From NCBI GenBank assembly GCA_014621425.1, contig JAANBB010000704.1, positions 1-14,021 of the forward strand: a stretch of 14,021 nucleotides of DNA, written 5' to 3'. Below the pieces are notes generated by a model. It ran no database searches and had not been told where the DNA came from. It worked only from the letters and a program-made list of their open reading frames with translations. The stretch is from Cylindrodendrum hubeiense (taxonomy: Eukaryota; Ascomycota; Sordariomycetes; Hypocreales; Nectriaceae). This document shows positions 1-9,175 of the stretch, piece after piece. Both the position numbers and the translations under genes were made by a program. How positions within the stretch are numbered: position 1 is the first letter of the stretch; each line of letters starts with the position of its first letter.

Positions 1-2978
1 TGGAATGCGGCGGTGGAGGGACGGACGGAGACGTGGAGTTTCTCGCCCGCTGAGAGCTCGGAGAGGAAGCTGGTTGCGACACCGACGTGGCGACCCTGGC
101 CGGATAGCGATGGGGCGTCGAGGAGGGAGTAGGTGAGCGTCAATTTGGCGGGATCAGCGAGGGGAGAAGACGAGATGGAGCTTTGGAGGTTAGCAGGACA
201 TTCATTATCATGGCATCGGTCTAACTCACTATTGTCGAACCCTCATCGGGGGCAGCATGGCCAAATACGAGCTGATGGGGAACGCAATGGAGGGATATTT
301 CTCAAGCAGCTCCAGGACAGAAACCCGCTTAGAGACAATGTTGTCCTGATAGTCGTCTCCGGCAAGTTTCTCGAGCTCCTGAACAATAGACTTGTCATCA
401 GTTGCCTCAGCCAGTGCCAAAATGTTCTGTTCTCAATTAGCTATGGCTGCTCTATCGATGGAGTTGGAGTCCAGATCACGCACCCTCTTGGTTGCTGGCT
501 GTGACAGCTCTACATATGCGCCTAGCACATCCCGTGCGGAGACTGGGGTGTTTATCGGTAGAGTGGTAGGTCGGTTGGAATGGATCTTGAGTGCAGCATC
601 CCAGGTCAACTGGAAGCGACGGAAGACGCGTGCTACAGTAGCCTGTGGGTTCATGGGCAGGATAGCAAGGTAATCGCCAGCCTTGTATGGCATGCCTGTC
701 GGCAGCTGGATCTCGATGTGTTTCTTCGGAGGCCCAGACGATGTGAGGGTCTTGGTCGAGACAACTAGGGCCTCTTCGACATCTTGACGGAGGGTTGCCT
801 TTCGTGGGGTTGTCACTTCGACGGTGAGGGCCTGTACGCCTGTGACGTCGCTAGTGTCGCCCGTACCGTACTTCTCCTTGAGGGCAGGCCACAAGGTCTC
901 GTCTTCCCAGGTTTCGAAGTCGCTAAACATATCGCTGCTGGCGGCATCGGCGGTGCCCATAGGAACAATGCGGTCGCCGCCTAGCTTCTCCAGGGTTGAG
1001 TCCACCAACTTGGGGATGCGGTGGAAAGTCTGGGTCCAGTCACGGTGTCCGCATCCAAAGACGGCGTAGGATACCTTGTCCATCTCGTTGCCCTTTAGAC
1101 TCTCCATCCAGTTTACAAAGTGAGCAGCGTTGGAGGGTGGCTGGCCTTCATACGAGGCAGTCACAATGATCACGGGGTGATCCTGCGACAAGTTTTGCTT
1201 CGCTTCGTCGAGAGGTCCGATAGTGGTGGCGTTGAAACCATGAGTAGGAGCATCTGTTGCCAGTCTCTGCGCCAGCGCCTCGCAGGTTCCGCTGTTGGAT
1301 CCATAGTAAACAGACAAAGGCTTTCCAGTATTGAGTTGAGCCTTGGCTTCGGCCTTGGGCTTCTTGATTGATGTTTGGTCTTGGGTGGGAGCCTTTCCGG
1401 CGAGGGTTTGCTCCAACTCGGTCGCCGTCATACCATGTCGAAGACTTGCCCGCATCTCAAAGTTGTCGGGTTTAAGCGTTAGGGTCTCCTTGATCTGCAG
1501 CTGGTAGTTGGGGTCGTGCATGGTGAAGTTGAAGTTTTGGAAGAGCATAGCCATTGCGAGGATGGCCTCTTGCCAGGCAAAAGGTCGTCCGATGCACCCT
1601 CGCTTTCCATTGCCAAATGGCTTCCAGCAGTTGGGAAACTCCTCATTGAGACGGGCGAAGTTGTCGTCAGTCATGCGCTCAGGCTTGAACTCGTTTGCAT
1701 CCTCGCCATAAACGACAGGATCGAGATGGGCCTTACAGAGGAGAGCGCTGACGACATCTCCCTTGCGTATGAGATATTTGCCGCCAAGGACAGTATCATC
1801 GTTGGCCTCCACACTGAAAGCTCCAATGGTAGAGCGGAGTCGTAGAGACTCGCGAAGAACCTTGAGTTTACACATTAGTATACGTTGATGGTAAATGGGA
1901 GTCATTGGGCCACTTACGGCGGCGATATATGGAAACTTGTTCAAATGGTCAACCGTGATGGCATCTCGACCCAACACTCGGTCCACTTCTTCTTGGACCT
2001 TCTGATACTCTGCTGGGTGCTTCAACAAGAGGTAGAAGGTAAAGGACAGCATTCCTGAAGTGGTTTCATGCCCCGCAATTAGAAAGGTGATGAGCTGGTT
2101 TGTAATGTTCTCGTCCGAGAGCTTTTCGCCAGTCTGCGGATCGACGCCGCTGAGCATAGCCGACAGCAGGTCCTTTCTGTCACTCGGGTTCTTCTTTCTG
2201 GAGTCCACCACTTCATCTGCCGTCTGCTTCATGGTTGCAATGTCGGCAGCGAATTGGTCGTTAGCGGCGCGGAAGAGGAAATTTGGGGCAAAGGCAGGGC
2301 GCCTTTGCCTGTTGCCACACTCTGTCAGGAAGCCTCCCATGGCTGCGACGAAAGGGTGCATATCTTCACGGTAGTAGGAATTGAAGCGGAAGTCCATGGC
2401 ACAGAGTGCGAGAGTGTCAAGGGCAAGGCGAGTGAAGTCTTCTGCCACATGAATGGGGTTGTGAGGGCCATGGCGGGCAAATTTCATGCACATCTGAGTA
2501 GCGATGTCGTGCATGTCGCCAAACATACCGCGGATGGATAGAGGGCCAAAGGCCGGGGTGAGAATGCGGTGAGCCTTGCCCCAGTTGGGCTCATCATCGT
2601 AAGCCTAGATGAAAGGTCAGAGACTGTATTCTTGGCCAGGGTGGATTGAAGCTTACAGTGAAGAGACCGTCATGTACACCTTCTCTGACAATCTATTGTC
2701 TGTTAGTCATGGTGTTTGATGAAAGGTACTGTCTCGAATCTACTTACCCCAAGAACTGTTTTAAGCGACTTGTGAAAGCGCTTCTCATTGCAAATCTCAT
2801 TGATAAGAGCGTTTGATCCAACGAGAATTATGGACTTCGATCCCAATTGCACTCGATAAATGGGACCATAGATATCGGCAAGCCGAACCAGATCAGCCAT
2901 GGGGCTGGTGGTGAACTCGCCAAGGTTGCCGATGAGGGGAAGCCCCCGAGGCTGCGGGATAGGGACGAGCTCAGACAT
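1..2978 (-). CDS. Self-sufficient cytochrome P450/reductase fusion, CYP505 (P450foxy) family; 3' end cut by the window edge
   Basis: Family members hydroxylate fatty acids near the omega end, using NADPH through a fused FAD/FMN reductase. Exons on the minus strand are 2978-2748, 2692-2657, 2604-1918, 1860-484, 426-230 and 180-1 (continuing outside), with introns of 55, 52, 57, 57 and 49 nt. Junctions are phase 0 except the last, which splits the Tyr843 codon. About 902 residues are visible; the family has roughly 1,060, so the NADPH-binding end is missing. Visible motifs are: proline-rich start PIPQPRGLPLIGN; I-helix AGHETT at 266-271; ExxR as ESLR at 322-325; heme loop FGNGKRGCIG with Cys407; a charged linker at about 470-497; FMN loop YYGSNSGTCEA near 503-513; and FAD motif RQYS at 841-844 followed by GVATSFL. 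The start is the first ATG in frame and fits the family N-terminus. No disruption is seen. Family assignment is firm; the substrate is inferred. Confidence 0.95.
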
Positions 2979-3393
2979 GGCGAATGGAGATTTCAATTGT
3001 GATATGTGTCAAGCCGATATAGCTTAGGAATAACGAAGGAAGAGAGGAGCAAGAGATGGATGTCGTCGGGGAGTTGGTGTATCTTAAAGAGTATGGGAAC
3101 GGCCAATGGCTCGACACACGTGAATATTCGTTTGCAGTATTGGTTCGGACGCTGCTTTCTGACTGCTTGGTGTGATTCAAGGCTGCACTTCTGCTTAATG
3201 CCGGTGTGATGTAACCCGTCGCCGATACCAGAGTCCAGTCAGAGGCCTGTTGGGAGGTGATGTAGAAAGTGGGGACGGGTGAGGGGAGGTCTGTGGCGTA
3301 TGAGGAGAGCGAAACTAAGGAAGACAATGCTAATGATGACGATTCGGAGGGCTGCCCACCGGCCTCTCTTATATGAGCGGGTTGATGTATATG
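2979..3393 (-). promoter_or_regulatory. Probable long 5' leader of the CYP505 gene, free of ATG on its sense strand
   Basis: Read in the direction of the CYP505 gene, these 415 bases contain no ATG. About six would be expected by chance, and several occur immediately beyond, between 3394 and 3420. Together with the TATA-like box at 3368-3375 this points to a 5' untranslated leader of about 300 to 350 nt. The transcription start itself is not visible, and a leader intron cannot be excluded. Confidence 0.5.
3368..3375 (-). promoter_or_regulatory. TATA-like box (CATATAAG) for the CYP505 gene
   Basis: On the minus strand the bases read CATATAAG, about 390 bp upstream of the CYP505 start codon and at the upstream end of the ATG-free stretch. 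It is the best TATA match in the region, but the core promoter was not otherwise confirmed. Confidence 0.35.
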
Positions 3394-4149
3394 CATTTTC
3401 GCATCTCGCATCGCCCATCATGAGCAGACCCGCCGGGCGCGTCCAGGGTCCATGTCGGCATTCACGGCACGAGTCCGGGGGGGCGGACTCAGCAGAAAGG
3501 CCGGCGGAGGCTCTTTCGTCCGCAGTGCAGCTGGCTCGAATTGTCGTAACTCGGTCAAGTGAAACCAGCTCTTGTCCCTACGCGAGGCCAACACTGAGAG
3601 ACGCCGGCCAATCGCAACAACCACATTTGATGATGTTGCAGAAGGAATGCGGAAGCGCATGCATTGATTGCCCCGCCACACGGCCTTGGTGGTGTGGAGA
3701 CGCCGCGGCACGGGCGCGGGCCTTCGGGAGACGGCTTCGCGCTCAGCCAACGCCACGAGCCGCGAGCAGCGAGCAAAGCCGCGAGAGGAGCATCGAGGTG
3801 TGGCGCTCACCCGTGCTCTGGAGGAACTGACTGTCCAGTCGTCATCTGTTTATTGCAGCGCAAAGAACCAACCGTATCATATCAATTCACGACCACGAAC
3901 GATGCGCCCCACTGACGTCTTCGAATCTGTCGTGTCTGCCTTCTCGTTCTCTACGCTGTCTGCGCCCCTCAAACGGGGAACTCACTCTGATCGACAACAA
4001 CCGCCGGCCGTTGTTGCTCCGACTCTCCGACTCTCCGACTTATTAAACGGGCTTCCAATCGGCTCTCACCTCCCCAAACCCGATTCCTGTCAACGACGCC
4101 ACACTTTCCACTATTCCCGATCTACGTCATTCCCGAGTGCACATCACAC
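3394..4149. other. Divergent intergenic region without a recognised gene
   Basis: The part up to about 3830 is GC-rich, and the open frames crossing it have arginine/serine/alanine-rich low-complexity translations that I do not recognise. From 3904 to 4149 the plus strand is rich in C and T and has no ATG, which resembles a fungal promoter/leader for a gene starting at 4150. A short tandem repeat lies at 4017-4040. No RNA gene or transposon feature was seen. Confidence 0.4.
4017..4040. repeat. Three exact tandem copies of CTCCGACT
   Basis: The 8-bp unit CTCCGACT occurs three times head to tail. It is a simple pyrimidine-rich microrepeat within the CT-rich stretch before the small reading frame at 4150. 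No function is implied. Confidence 0.8.
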
Positions 4150-4320
4150 ATGTCGACACCACATGGCAGGAATTTAGCCGACAGGCTTGCAGGCCTACGA
4201 AATATCCATCAAGACCCCATCCCCCGAGCATATTCGTATTTTGAGAAGCCCCTCTACTCTCGCTTTAGCCACCTTCTTCGCGCGCACGGGGCACGACCAC
4301 AGTCCACACATGCCGGTTGA
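4150..4320 (+). CDS. Possible small protein or first exon, 56 codons, unknown function
   Basis: The first ATG after a 246-bp ATG-free, CT-rich stretch opens a 56-residue frame beginning MSTPHGRNLADRLAGLRN and ending ...RPQSTHAG before TGA. The centre (AYSYFEKPLYSRFSHLLRAHG) alternates aromatic and basic residues in a way that looks protein-like rather than random. I do not recognise a family. No convincing splice donor was found inside it, although GTTGAA directly follows GCCG near the end. The overlapping +1 frame stays open to 4564, so a decayed or frameshifted longer gene is possible. The -3 base of the start context is C, which is weak. Support is circumstantial: leader character and composition only. 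Confidence 0.25.
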   Translation: MSTPHGRNLADRLAGLRNIHQDPIPRAYSYFEKPLYSRFSHLLRAHGARPQSTHAG

Positions 4321-4620
4321 AAAGAGAATTACATCTAGCAACAGGTGTTTCATGACACCCCCCATAACATCCATGTTCGTGCTCGTCAGCACGCGCGTCG
4401 AAACCTTCGTCAATCACCTTACAATTCGTGTCGGCGAAGGTCGCCGAGATGCCTCAATCACCATGCCTGCAGCCTTGAATAACCTCGTCAGCCGCTGCGT
4501 CATCCAGACGCTCTACACTCGGCTCCAAGCCACAGGTTTGCCTTCATCAACCCAGCTGGGGTAGTAGTGCGTCAAATGCAGCAAGAAAGCTGCAGCGGAA
4601 GCCGAGAAGCCGAGACCTAG

Positions 4621-4770
4621 ATGGCGGGGATAACAGATGAAGTGCATGTGGATGACAGGATTTGAGCCTCGAACGACGGTAATGACAGATGCAGTGCATC
4701 TTTGACAAGATTTAGGCCAAGTGACGGGGATAATATATTATGTGCATGTCGGTGATAGAATATAAGCTGT
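4621..4770 (+). repeat. Degenerate tandem repeat, three units of about 50 bp
   Basis: Three consecutive segments align by eye. Each has a GACGGGGATAA-like start (4624, about 4675, about 4722), then an A/TGTGCAT core at 4641-4647, 4693-4699 and 4741-4747, then GATGACAGGATTTGAG, TTGACAAGATTTAGG and GTGATAGAATATAAG. Spacings between cores are 52 and 48 bp. Many mismatches are G/A or C/T transitions. The array is non-coding as far as can be seen and could be a minisatellite relic. Confidence 0.6.
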
Positions 4771-5904
4771 GTCCACGTGGGTTATACTGGCCAGTTCAAG
4801 GAGCACATTAATTGAACTTGGCACGTAGTGAGCCAACTTCGACAGCCACAAAGCACCATGCCCAGAACGAAGAACTCACTTTCCAATGTGCCGCAGGGCA
4901 TATGGCCGTGGACTGCAAAAATGAAAATAAACAAGAATTCCGATCACACAAGTGTGCAGTCTTTAAACTTGTCGGGTCATGTGAGTCTCCGTAACCAAAT
5001 TCTCATCTTCGCGCTACACCAATCCGCTCCATACGAAAAGAGGTCGACCTGTTGGGGTATCACAGACCTAGATATCTACAGAAGACGCCATGCCGTATCC
5101 CTCCCTCTCGGCCGGGAATTTTTTTACTAATACATTTCTCAAATTGAGGGTGTTCGTCAACATAGTATATTATCAAGATAGGGGCCACCAGTTGACCATC
5201 CCTTCCAGCCCGACCTGTTAGTACCAGACACTCACCTTCCACGGACCATATTAATCCGTGGCCTAGCCTGAAGTGGTGAGTGCCGACATAATAACGCTCG
5301 AAGCAGTTACACTTGTTGTCTACTAAGCACAGTGAGCTTGTCAGACAAGACGAACCGTTGGTGGTGCGGCTGACCCTGCTGCACATGGTTATCATGCAGG
5401 AACAGAGGTCACACGTCAAGATACAGGGCCAATACGATAAGTTCAGGGGCCTTATTAAGGAAGGACCTGTCGAAACGCAGCCCTGTATCCCAGCGAGGCA
5501 CGGCCTTCTTCCGCACTACCGACCAAACCTCATGAGCCAAGGTGAAGTAAGCTCCAAAAGATCGAAAATAAGGATACAAGGGACGGCAGTGGACGGGAAA
5601 AAAGAAAAATTCTCTAGCTGCTTAAAGGTTAAAAGCCAGTCTGGCCATGTTTAGTCCAACAATAAGAGAGCAGGCAGAGAGCTTCGCGTACTGTCCTCGT
5701 CCCAAATCCGGATGCCCTCACCGGCAGGGCTTGACAGCCAAGAGAAAGTCGACGGCCTCTGTGTGCCGCATTTGCCGAGAACGTGCCAATGAGTAAAGAT
5801 GCCCAACCGAGCCATTGGAAGAGGATCGCCCAAGGATTAAACATGCGACTTGCTCAGAAAGTTTGGTCGATAAGTCGTCAATCCCCAACGGACCATGAAC
5901 CAGT

Positions 5905-5938
5905 CCCCGCAATATCTCCGCGCTCAGTGATTCCCCGG
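5905..5938 (-). promoter_or_regulatory. Cluster of CreA-type motifs upstream of the GH28 gene
   Basis: Three matches to the fungal carbon-catabolite repressor consensus SYGGRG lie within 34 bp on the minus strand: GCGGGG at 5905-5910, GCGGAG at 5916-5921 and CCGGGG at 5933-5938. A fourth, GCGGAG, lies on the plus strand at 6072-6077. They are 120 to 290 bp before the start codon. Repression by glucose is typical for pectinase genes; occupancy here is inferred only. Confidence 0.4.
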
Positions 5939-6114
5939 ATCTCCAACTCCACTTTGATTACGGACGATAATTTTCCACCCACTCCCGGTCACTCATGGCC
6001 ACAGCCAATCCACCGACCCCAGACATCATGTCCTAGCACAGAGTTGGAGTGCCCGGGAAATGATGCAAAATGCGGAGTGAGGTGCACCCTTGTAATCTAC
6101 GAGCAAAAGCCAAA

Positions 6115-6121
6115 TATATAA
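6115..6121 (+). promoter_or_regulatory. TATA box of the GH28 gene
   Basis: The sequence TATATAA stands 79 bp upstream of the GH28 start codon, with no ATG in between. A CCAAT motif lies at 6005-6009. Position and sequence fit a fungal core promoter. Confidence 0.65.
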
Positions 6122-6193
6122 GGAATTGCTCGCGCGTAACTATTTTCCAAAAGTATCCCGCCCAGTTCCTTCTCTCCTTCAAGCTCCTTGAAC

Positions 6194-7636
6194 ATGGCGT
6201 CCTTAAAGCTGTTGTCCTTGTCCCTGTTGGGCTACTTTTCCTCGGCCGTGTACGCCAAACAGTGTATCGTGCCAGCATCTAACAGTACAGCGTCAGATGC
6301 TGCCCTGATTCAGGGAGTTTTCGACCGATGCTCTCAAGACTCGACCATCCTGTTTCAGAAGGGCGTCGACTACAATGTCTTTGAGCCCATCTCGGCGACC
6401 AATTTGTCCAATGTCATTATTTCCGTGCAGGGCAACTTGAACCTGCCCCAGGACATCCCTACTGTTCAGAAGATTGTTGCGGCCGGCGGAGGTTCGGTTC
6501 ACTGGTTCGACTTCAAAGGAACCAATGTCCAGTACATCGGTGCTGAAGATGTACGATCTACGCTCACTTGTATCATTCCCCAATACTAATCCCTGCAGGT
6601 TACAACTGGATGGATCCGATCCTATGGACAGAAGTGGTGGGATGCCAACCCAGCTGGGTCAACCGGTCTTGCAAATCGCCCTCACTTGATGAGGTTCCAG
6701 GTTACCAACGGAGTCATCAAGTACTTCAAGTCGTGGAAACCCATCGGCTGGAACGTTGCAGTCAAGGGGTCCAACATCACCATCTCACATGCCATTGTGG
6801 ATTCGGTTTCGGAGACTGGCACCTTCCCTTTCAACACTGATGGCTTCGGAATCGCAGCAACAGATGTCACTCTGAGTGACTCTGTAATCTTCAACGGCGA
6901 TGACGCAGTCGCCATCACGGATGGTGCCCACAACGTTCTGGTCGAACGCACCACTGTTGGGTACCAAACTCATGGACTGAGCATTGGATCTCTTGGTTCC
7001 GATTACACCAAGTTTGTCAACGTCTCTAACATCAAGTTCAACGATATTACTTTTGCTGGTGGTCTCTATGCCTCTAGACTCAAGTCATGGACTGGTGGAC
7101 AGGTAATTGCCACACTTTCTTTCTCTACTCACAGTAATTCCATGCTAACTATATTCAGGGTCTTGTCAAGAACGTCGAGTGGAGCAATATCCGCCTCTTC
7201 AATGTGACTTTCCCAGTCTTCATCACGCAAACCTATTGGGATCAGAACAAGGCGACAAGTGGCCGACCCACAGACACCGCCGTTATGATGGAAGACTTCA
7301 CTTGGGAGAACTGGACCGGTTCTATTAACTCATACATGCCAGGCGATGGTTCTTGCGCTTCTGATGTGAGTGTATCTTGACCCTGACGATTGCTGCCCCT
7401 CTAACTAGCAATAGCCCTGTTGGTATAACGTTGGTCTCCCCAACCTCCAGCACAATGAGGCCATTATCCTCGAGTGTTACAACGATAAGTCTTGCAAGAA
7501 CTTCAAGTTCAACGACATTCAAATTTACGCTCAAGATCTGAGCGCTCCTTCGGTCATCTGCATGAATGCAAAGGCGGACTTGAACCCGGACATGGGTATT
7601 TCATGCCGGAATGGAACATTCGTGCCCTTGTACTAG
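6194..7636 (+). CDS. Secreted glycoside hydrolase family 28 pectinase (exo-polygalacturonase / exo-rhamnogalacturonan hydrolase type)
   Basis: GH28 enzymes hydrolyse galacturonan bonds in pectin outside the cell through a parallel beta-helix. Exons are 6194-6550, 6599-7102, 7159-7365 and 7415-7636; introns of 48, 56 and 49 nt are all phase 0 with TACTAAT or CTAAC branch sites. The spliced product is 429 aa, normal for the family. Residues 1-21 form a signal peptide ending SSAVYA before KQC. The GH28 signature follows in order: NTD at 198-200, GDD at 219-221, THG at 243-245 (usually GHG or SHG) and RLK at 279-281 (usually RIK). All three catalytic aspartates, the histidine and the Arg/Lys pair are therefore present. 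Several N-glycosylation sites (NST, NVS, NVT, NWT, NGT) are visible. KWWDANP...RPHL is reminiscent of Aspergillus RgxC-like exo-enzymes, but the exact substrate is not settled. The gene appears intact. Confidence 0.93.
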
Positions 7637-7788
7637 TACCAAGAGCTTCTCAGAGAAGCAGGTGGTAATACAACGTGGAGAAAGATTTCGGGTACAGCTA
7701 TGGGAAAGCTGAGCGGGGAGAAGAGGTCGATGATACCAAAGAGATGTGATTTTAACCAACGCAATCTTAGACATAAAGCTCAAAACTG

Positions 7789-7794
7789 AATAAA
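7789..7794 (+). terminator. Poly(A) signal (AATAAA) downstream of the GH28 gene
   Basis: A perfect AATAAA stands about 150 nt after the GH28 stop codon, in AT-rich sequence. It would give a 3' untranslated region of about 170 nt. Confidence 0.5.
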
Positions 7795-7820
7795 ATGAGC
7801 TAAAGCCGCTGCTTTTATTG

Positions 7821-7838
7821 AACTCATCTGCATGAGTT
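7821..7838. repeat. Short perfect inverted repeat
   Basis: AACTCAT and ATGAGTT form a 7-bp stem around a CTGC loop, about 30 bp beyond the GH28 poly(A) signal. It is too short to assign a role and may be chance. Confidence 0.5.
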
Positions 7839-7839
7839 A

Positions 7840-9109
7840 CATTGTACCGAACTGCATCCCACCGTGATAGGGCCTCTCTGCGTGGCTTAATGATGTATTC
7901 CAGGTTTGTTTAATAATAAAAAAGCAAAAAGAATAGGAAAAAAACAATCCCGATTAGACATAAAATCGATCTCTATTCGAAAATATCCAAGTCCTTTCTT
8001 GGAGTGTAAAACACGCTGTTATTCAAGCAGGCGAGCCAGGTCTATCGGCAGTTCCTCCATCTTTTTATGCAGCTATAACCATCGTGGCGTAAAATAGCCA
8101 GGCCTACCCATATCCGAGCGGAACCGAAGAGCTTGGTCCATGAGGGCATGGGCGATACCTGCAAGTAGATATTTCGTTCTGATATTGAGGCTAGTCTACG
8201 CGAGGGTATCGAAGAGAAATCATGCTTGTCCGAAAGATACCGTGGTAGGGAGAAGAGATCTCAACGTCCCAGAGCTTTACCCTTATGATTAAATGGCACT
8301 ATTTGCTGATATCGCTATCTCAATCAGGACCGCATCAAGTCGATCATTCGTTATATAGGAAATCAGGGCCTCAGGGTTGAGTCGGCTAGGACTGATAGGC
8401 CCGTCTATGCACAGGGGTATTGAGGCTATAATAAGTAGTGTTACAATTGAATGGATATTTTGGGATGTCTCTGAGCATTGAACCCATCCATTTCCAAAAG
8501 CACGAATACTATTTACTAAGCATCTGACTATAGGACCATGTCCAATACCTAACATCTGATTTAAAATGTGTGTACTTGAACGGAGAGTGAAATATTACTA
8601 ACAATGGTATTGTGGCCACAAGCTCCATACTGTGGTTCTCATCACGAACAAATTGTAGCAGGCATCGAACATTGTGAATCAGAGTTTAGCCTTCGTCAAT
8701 ATAATACCTCAGCACATCTGGATCTTTTGCAATTCAGCCTGTGGAAACAGGGTGATGGCAGCCTATTTTGTTCCCCATCGAAGATTGGTTCTTCTTTAGG
8801 TGACCCATTGGGTTGTTCAACAGGAATGGTAGGCGTCTTCGAAGACTTCATTGTATGATCCCACTTTGTTAGCGGAGGCCATCATATTGTCCCTTTTTGG
8901 TCGAATTAATTACAGAAGCAAGCTCCCTTTGGTTCAAAAGTTCATCTCGGCTAAATGGGTCTAGATACGTTCCTATAGATTATATCTAGGGTTAGGCTGA
9001 ATTGATTGAGTTGCTCCTCTATGTAGCCTCATTGAGGCCTCGCAGGACAAGGGTCATGTCGACAATACCTACCTATACAACTTCGTTTACCATCGATGAT
9101 TATGAGTAT
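7840..9109. other. AT-rich intergenic region without a recognised gene
   Basis: Open frames here (for example 8289-8555 minus and 8604-8858 plus) show no motif that I recognise and look like chance frames. The stretch is visibly richer in A and T than the flanking genes, with poly-A tracts near 7910-7950. The last 500 bp carry regulatory motifs for the broken GH3 gene. No terminal repeats or transposase fragments were identified. Confidence 0.5.
8685..8955. promoter_or_regulatory. Two XlnR/Xyr1-type GGCTAAA motifs upstream of the broken GH3 gene
   Basis: GGCTAAA occurs on the minus strand at 8685-8691 and on the plus strand at 8949-8955, about 490 and 225 bp before the GH3 start codon. This is the known binding sequence of the fungal xylanolytic activator XlnR/Xyr1, and it suits a beta-xylosidase gene. 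Binding is inferred. Confidence 0.4.
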
Positions 9110-9117
9110 TATATAAA
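9110..9117 (+). promoter_or_regulatory. TATA box (TATATAAA) of the broken GH3 gene
   Basis: A perfect TATATAAA lies 66 bp upstream of the ATG at 9176, and there is no ATG between them. The core promoter therefore looks preserved although the gene is broken. Confidence 0.6.
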
Positions 9118-9175
9118 CCCAAAGCAATTTATTCCTTCTCGTATCTTGGAGTTCACACATCTGCATCTTTTGGTC

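Larger units (their letters stand above)
4321..6193. other. Intergenic region upstream of the GH28 gene; no convincing gene
   Basis: Frames of 60 to 125 codons occur on both strands but none carries a recognisable motif, a plausible signal peptide or consistent splice structure. The stretch holds a three-copy degenerate tandem repeat (about 4621-4770) and, in its last 300 bp, the GH28 promoter with CreA-type motifs, a CCAAT box at 6005-6009 and a TATA box. No tRNA, 5S rRNA or transposon ends were seen. Confidence 0.5.

Noticed and set aside
2971..3411. A 146-codon minus-strand frame overlapping the CYP505 start, possible upstream ORF
   Set aside because: Its ATG codons lie upstream of the TATA-like box, it is serine-rich low complexity, and the ATG-free leader speaks against an upstream ORF.
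3668..4177. 169-codon plus-strand frame in the divergent spacer
   Set aside because: The translation is arginine/serine-rich with no motif and crosses the GC-rich and CT-rich non-coding stretches; it looks like a chance frame.
4773..4780. Palindrome CCACGTGG (E-box-like)
   Set aside because: A single 8-bp match about 1.4 kb from the nearest firm gene start; expected by chance often enough to carry no weight.
5060..5419. Cysteine-containing minus-strand frame of 119 codons
   Set aside because: No signal peptide, family motif or splice structure was visible.
8289..8858. Frames on both strands that might be remains of a transporter or transcription factor
   Set aside because: Hydrophobic runs occur but nothing aligns to a family I recognise, and the stretch is AT-rich intergenic sequence.
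8987..8996. TAGGGTTAGG, resembling the fungal telomere repeat TTAGGG
   Set aside because: Only ten bases match, with no further copies nearby; chance or a promoter motif is more likely than an interstitial telomere.
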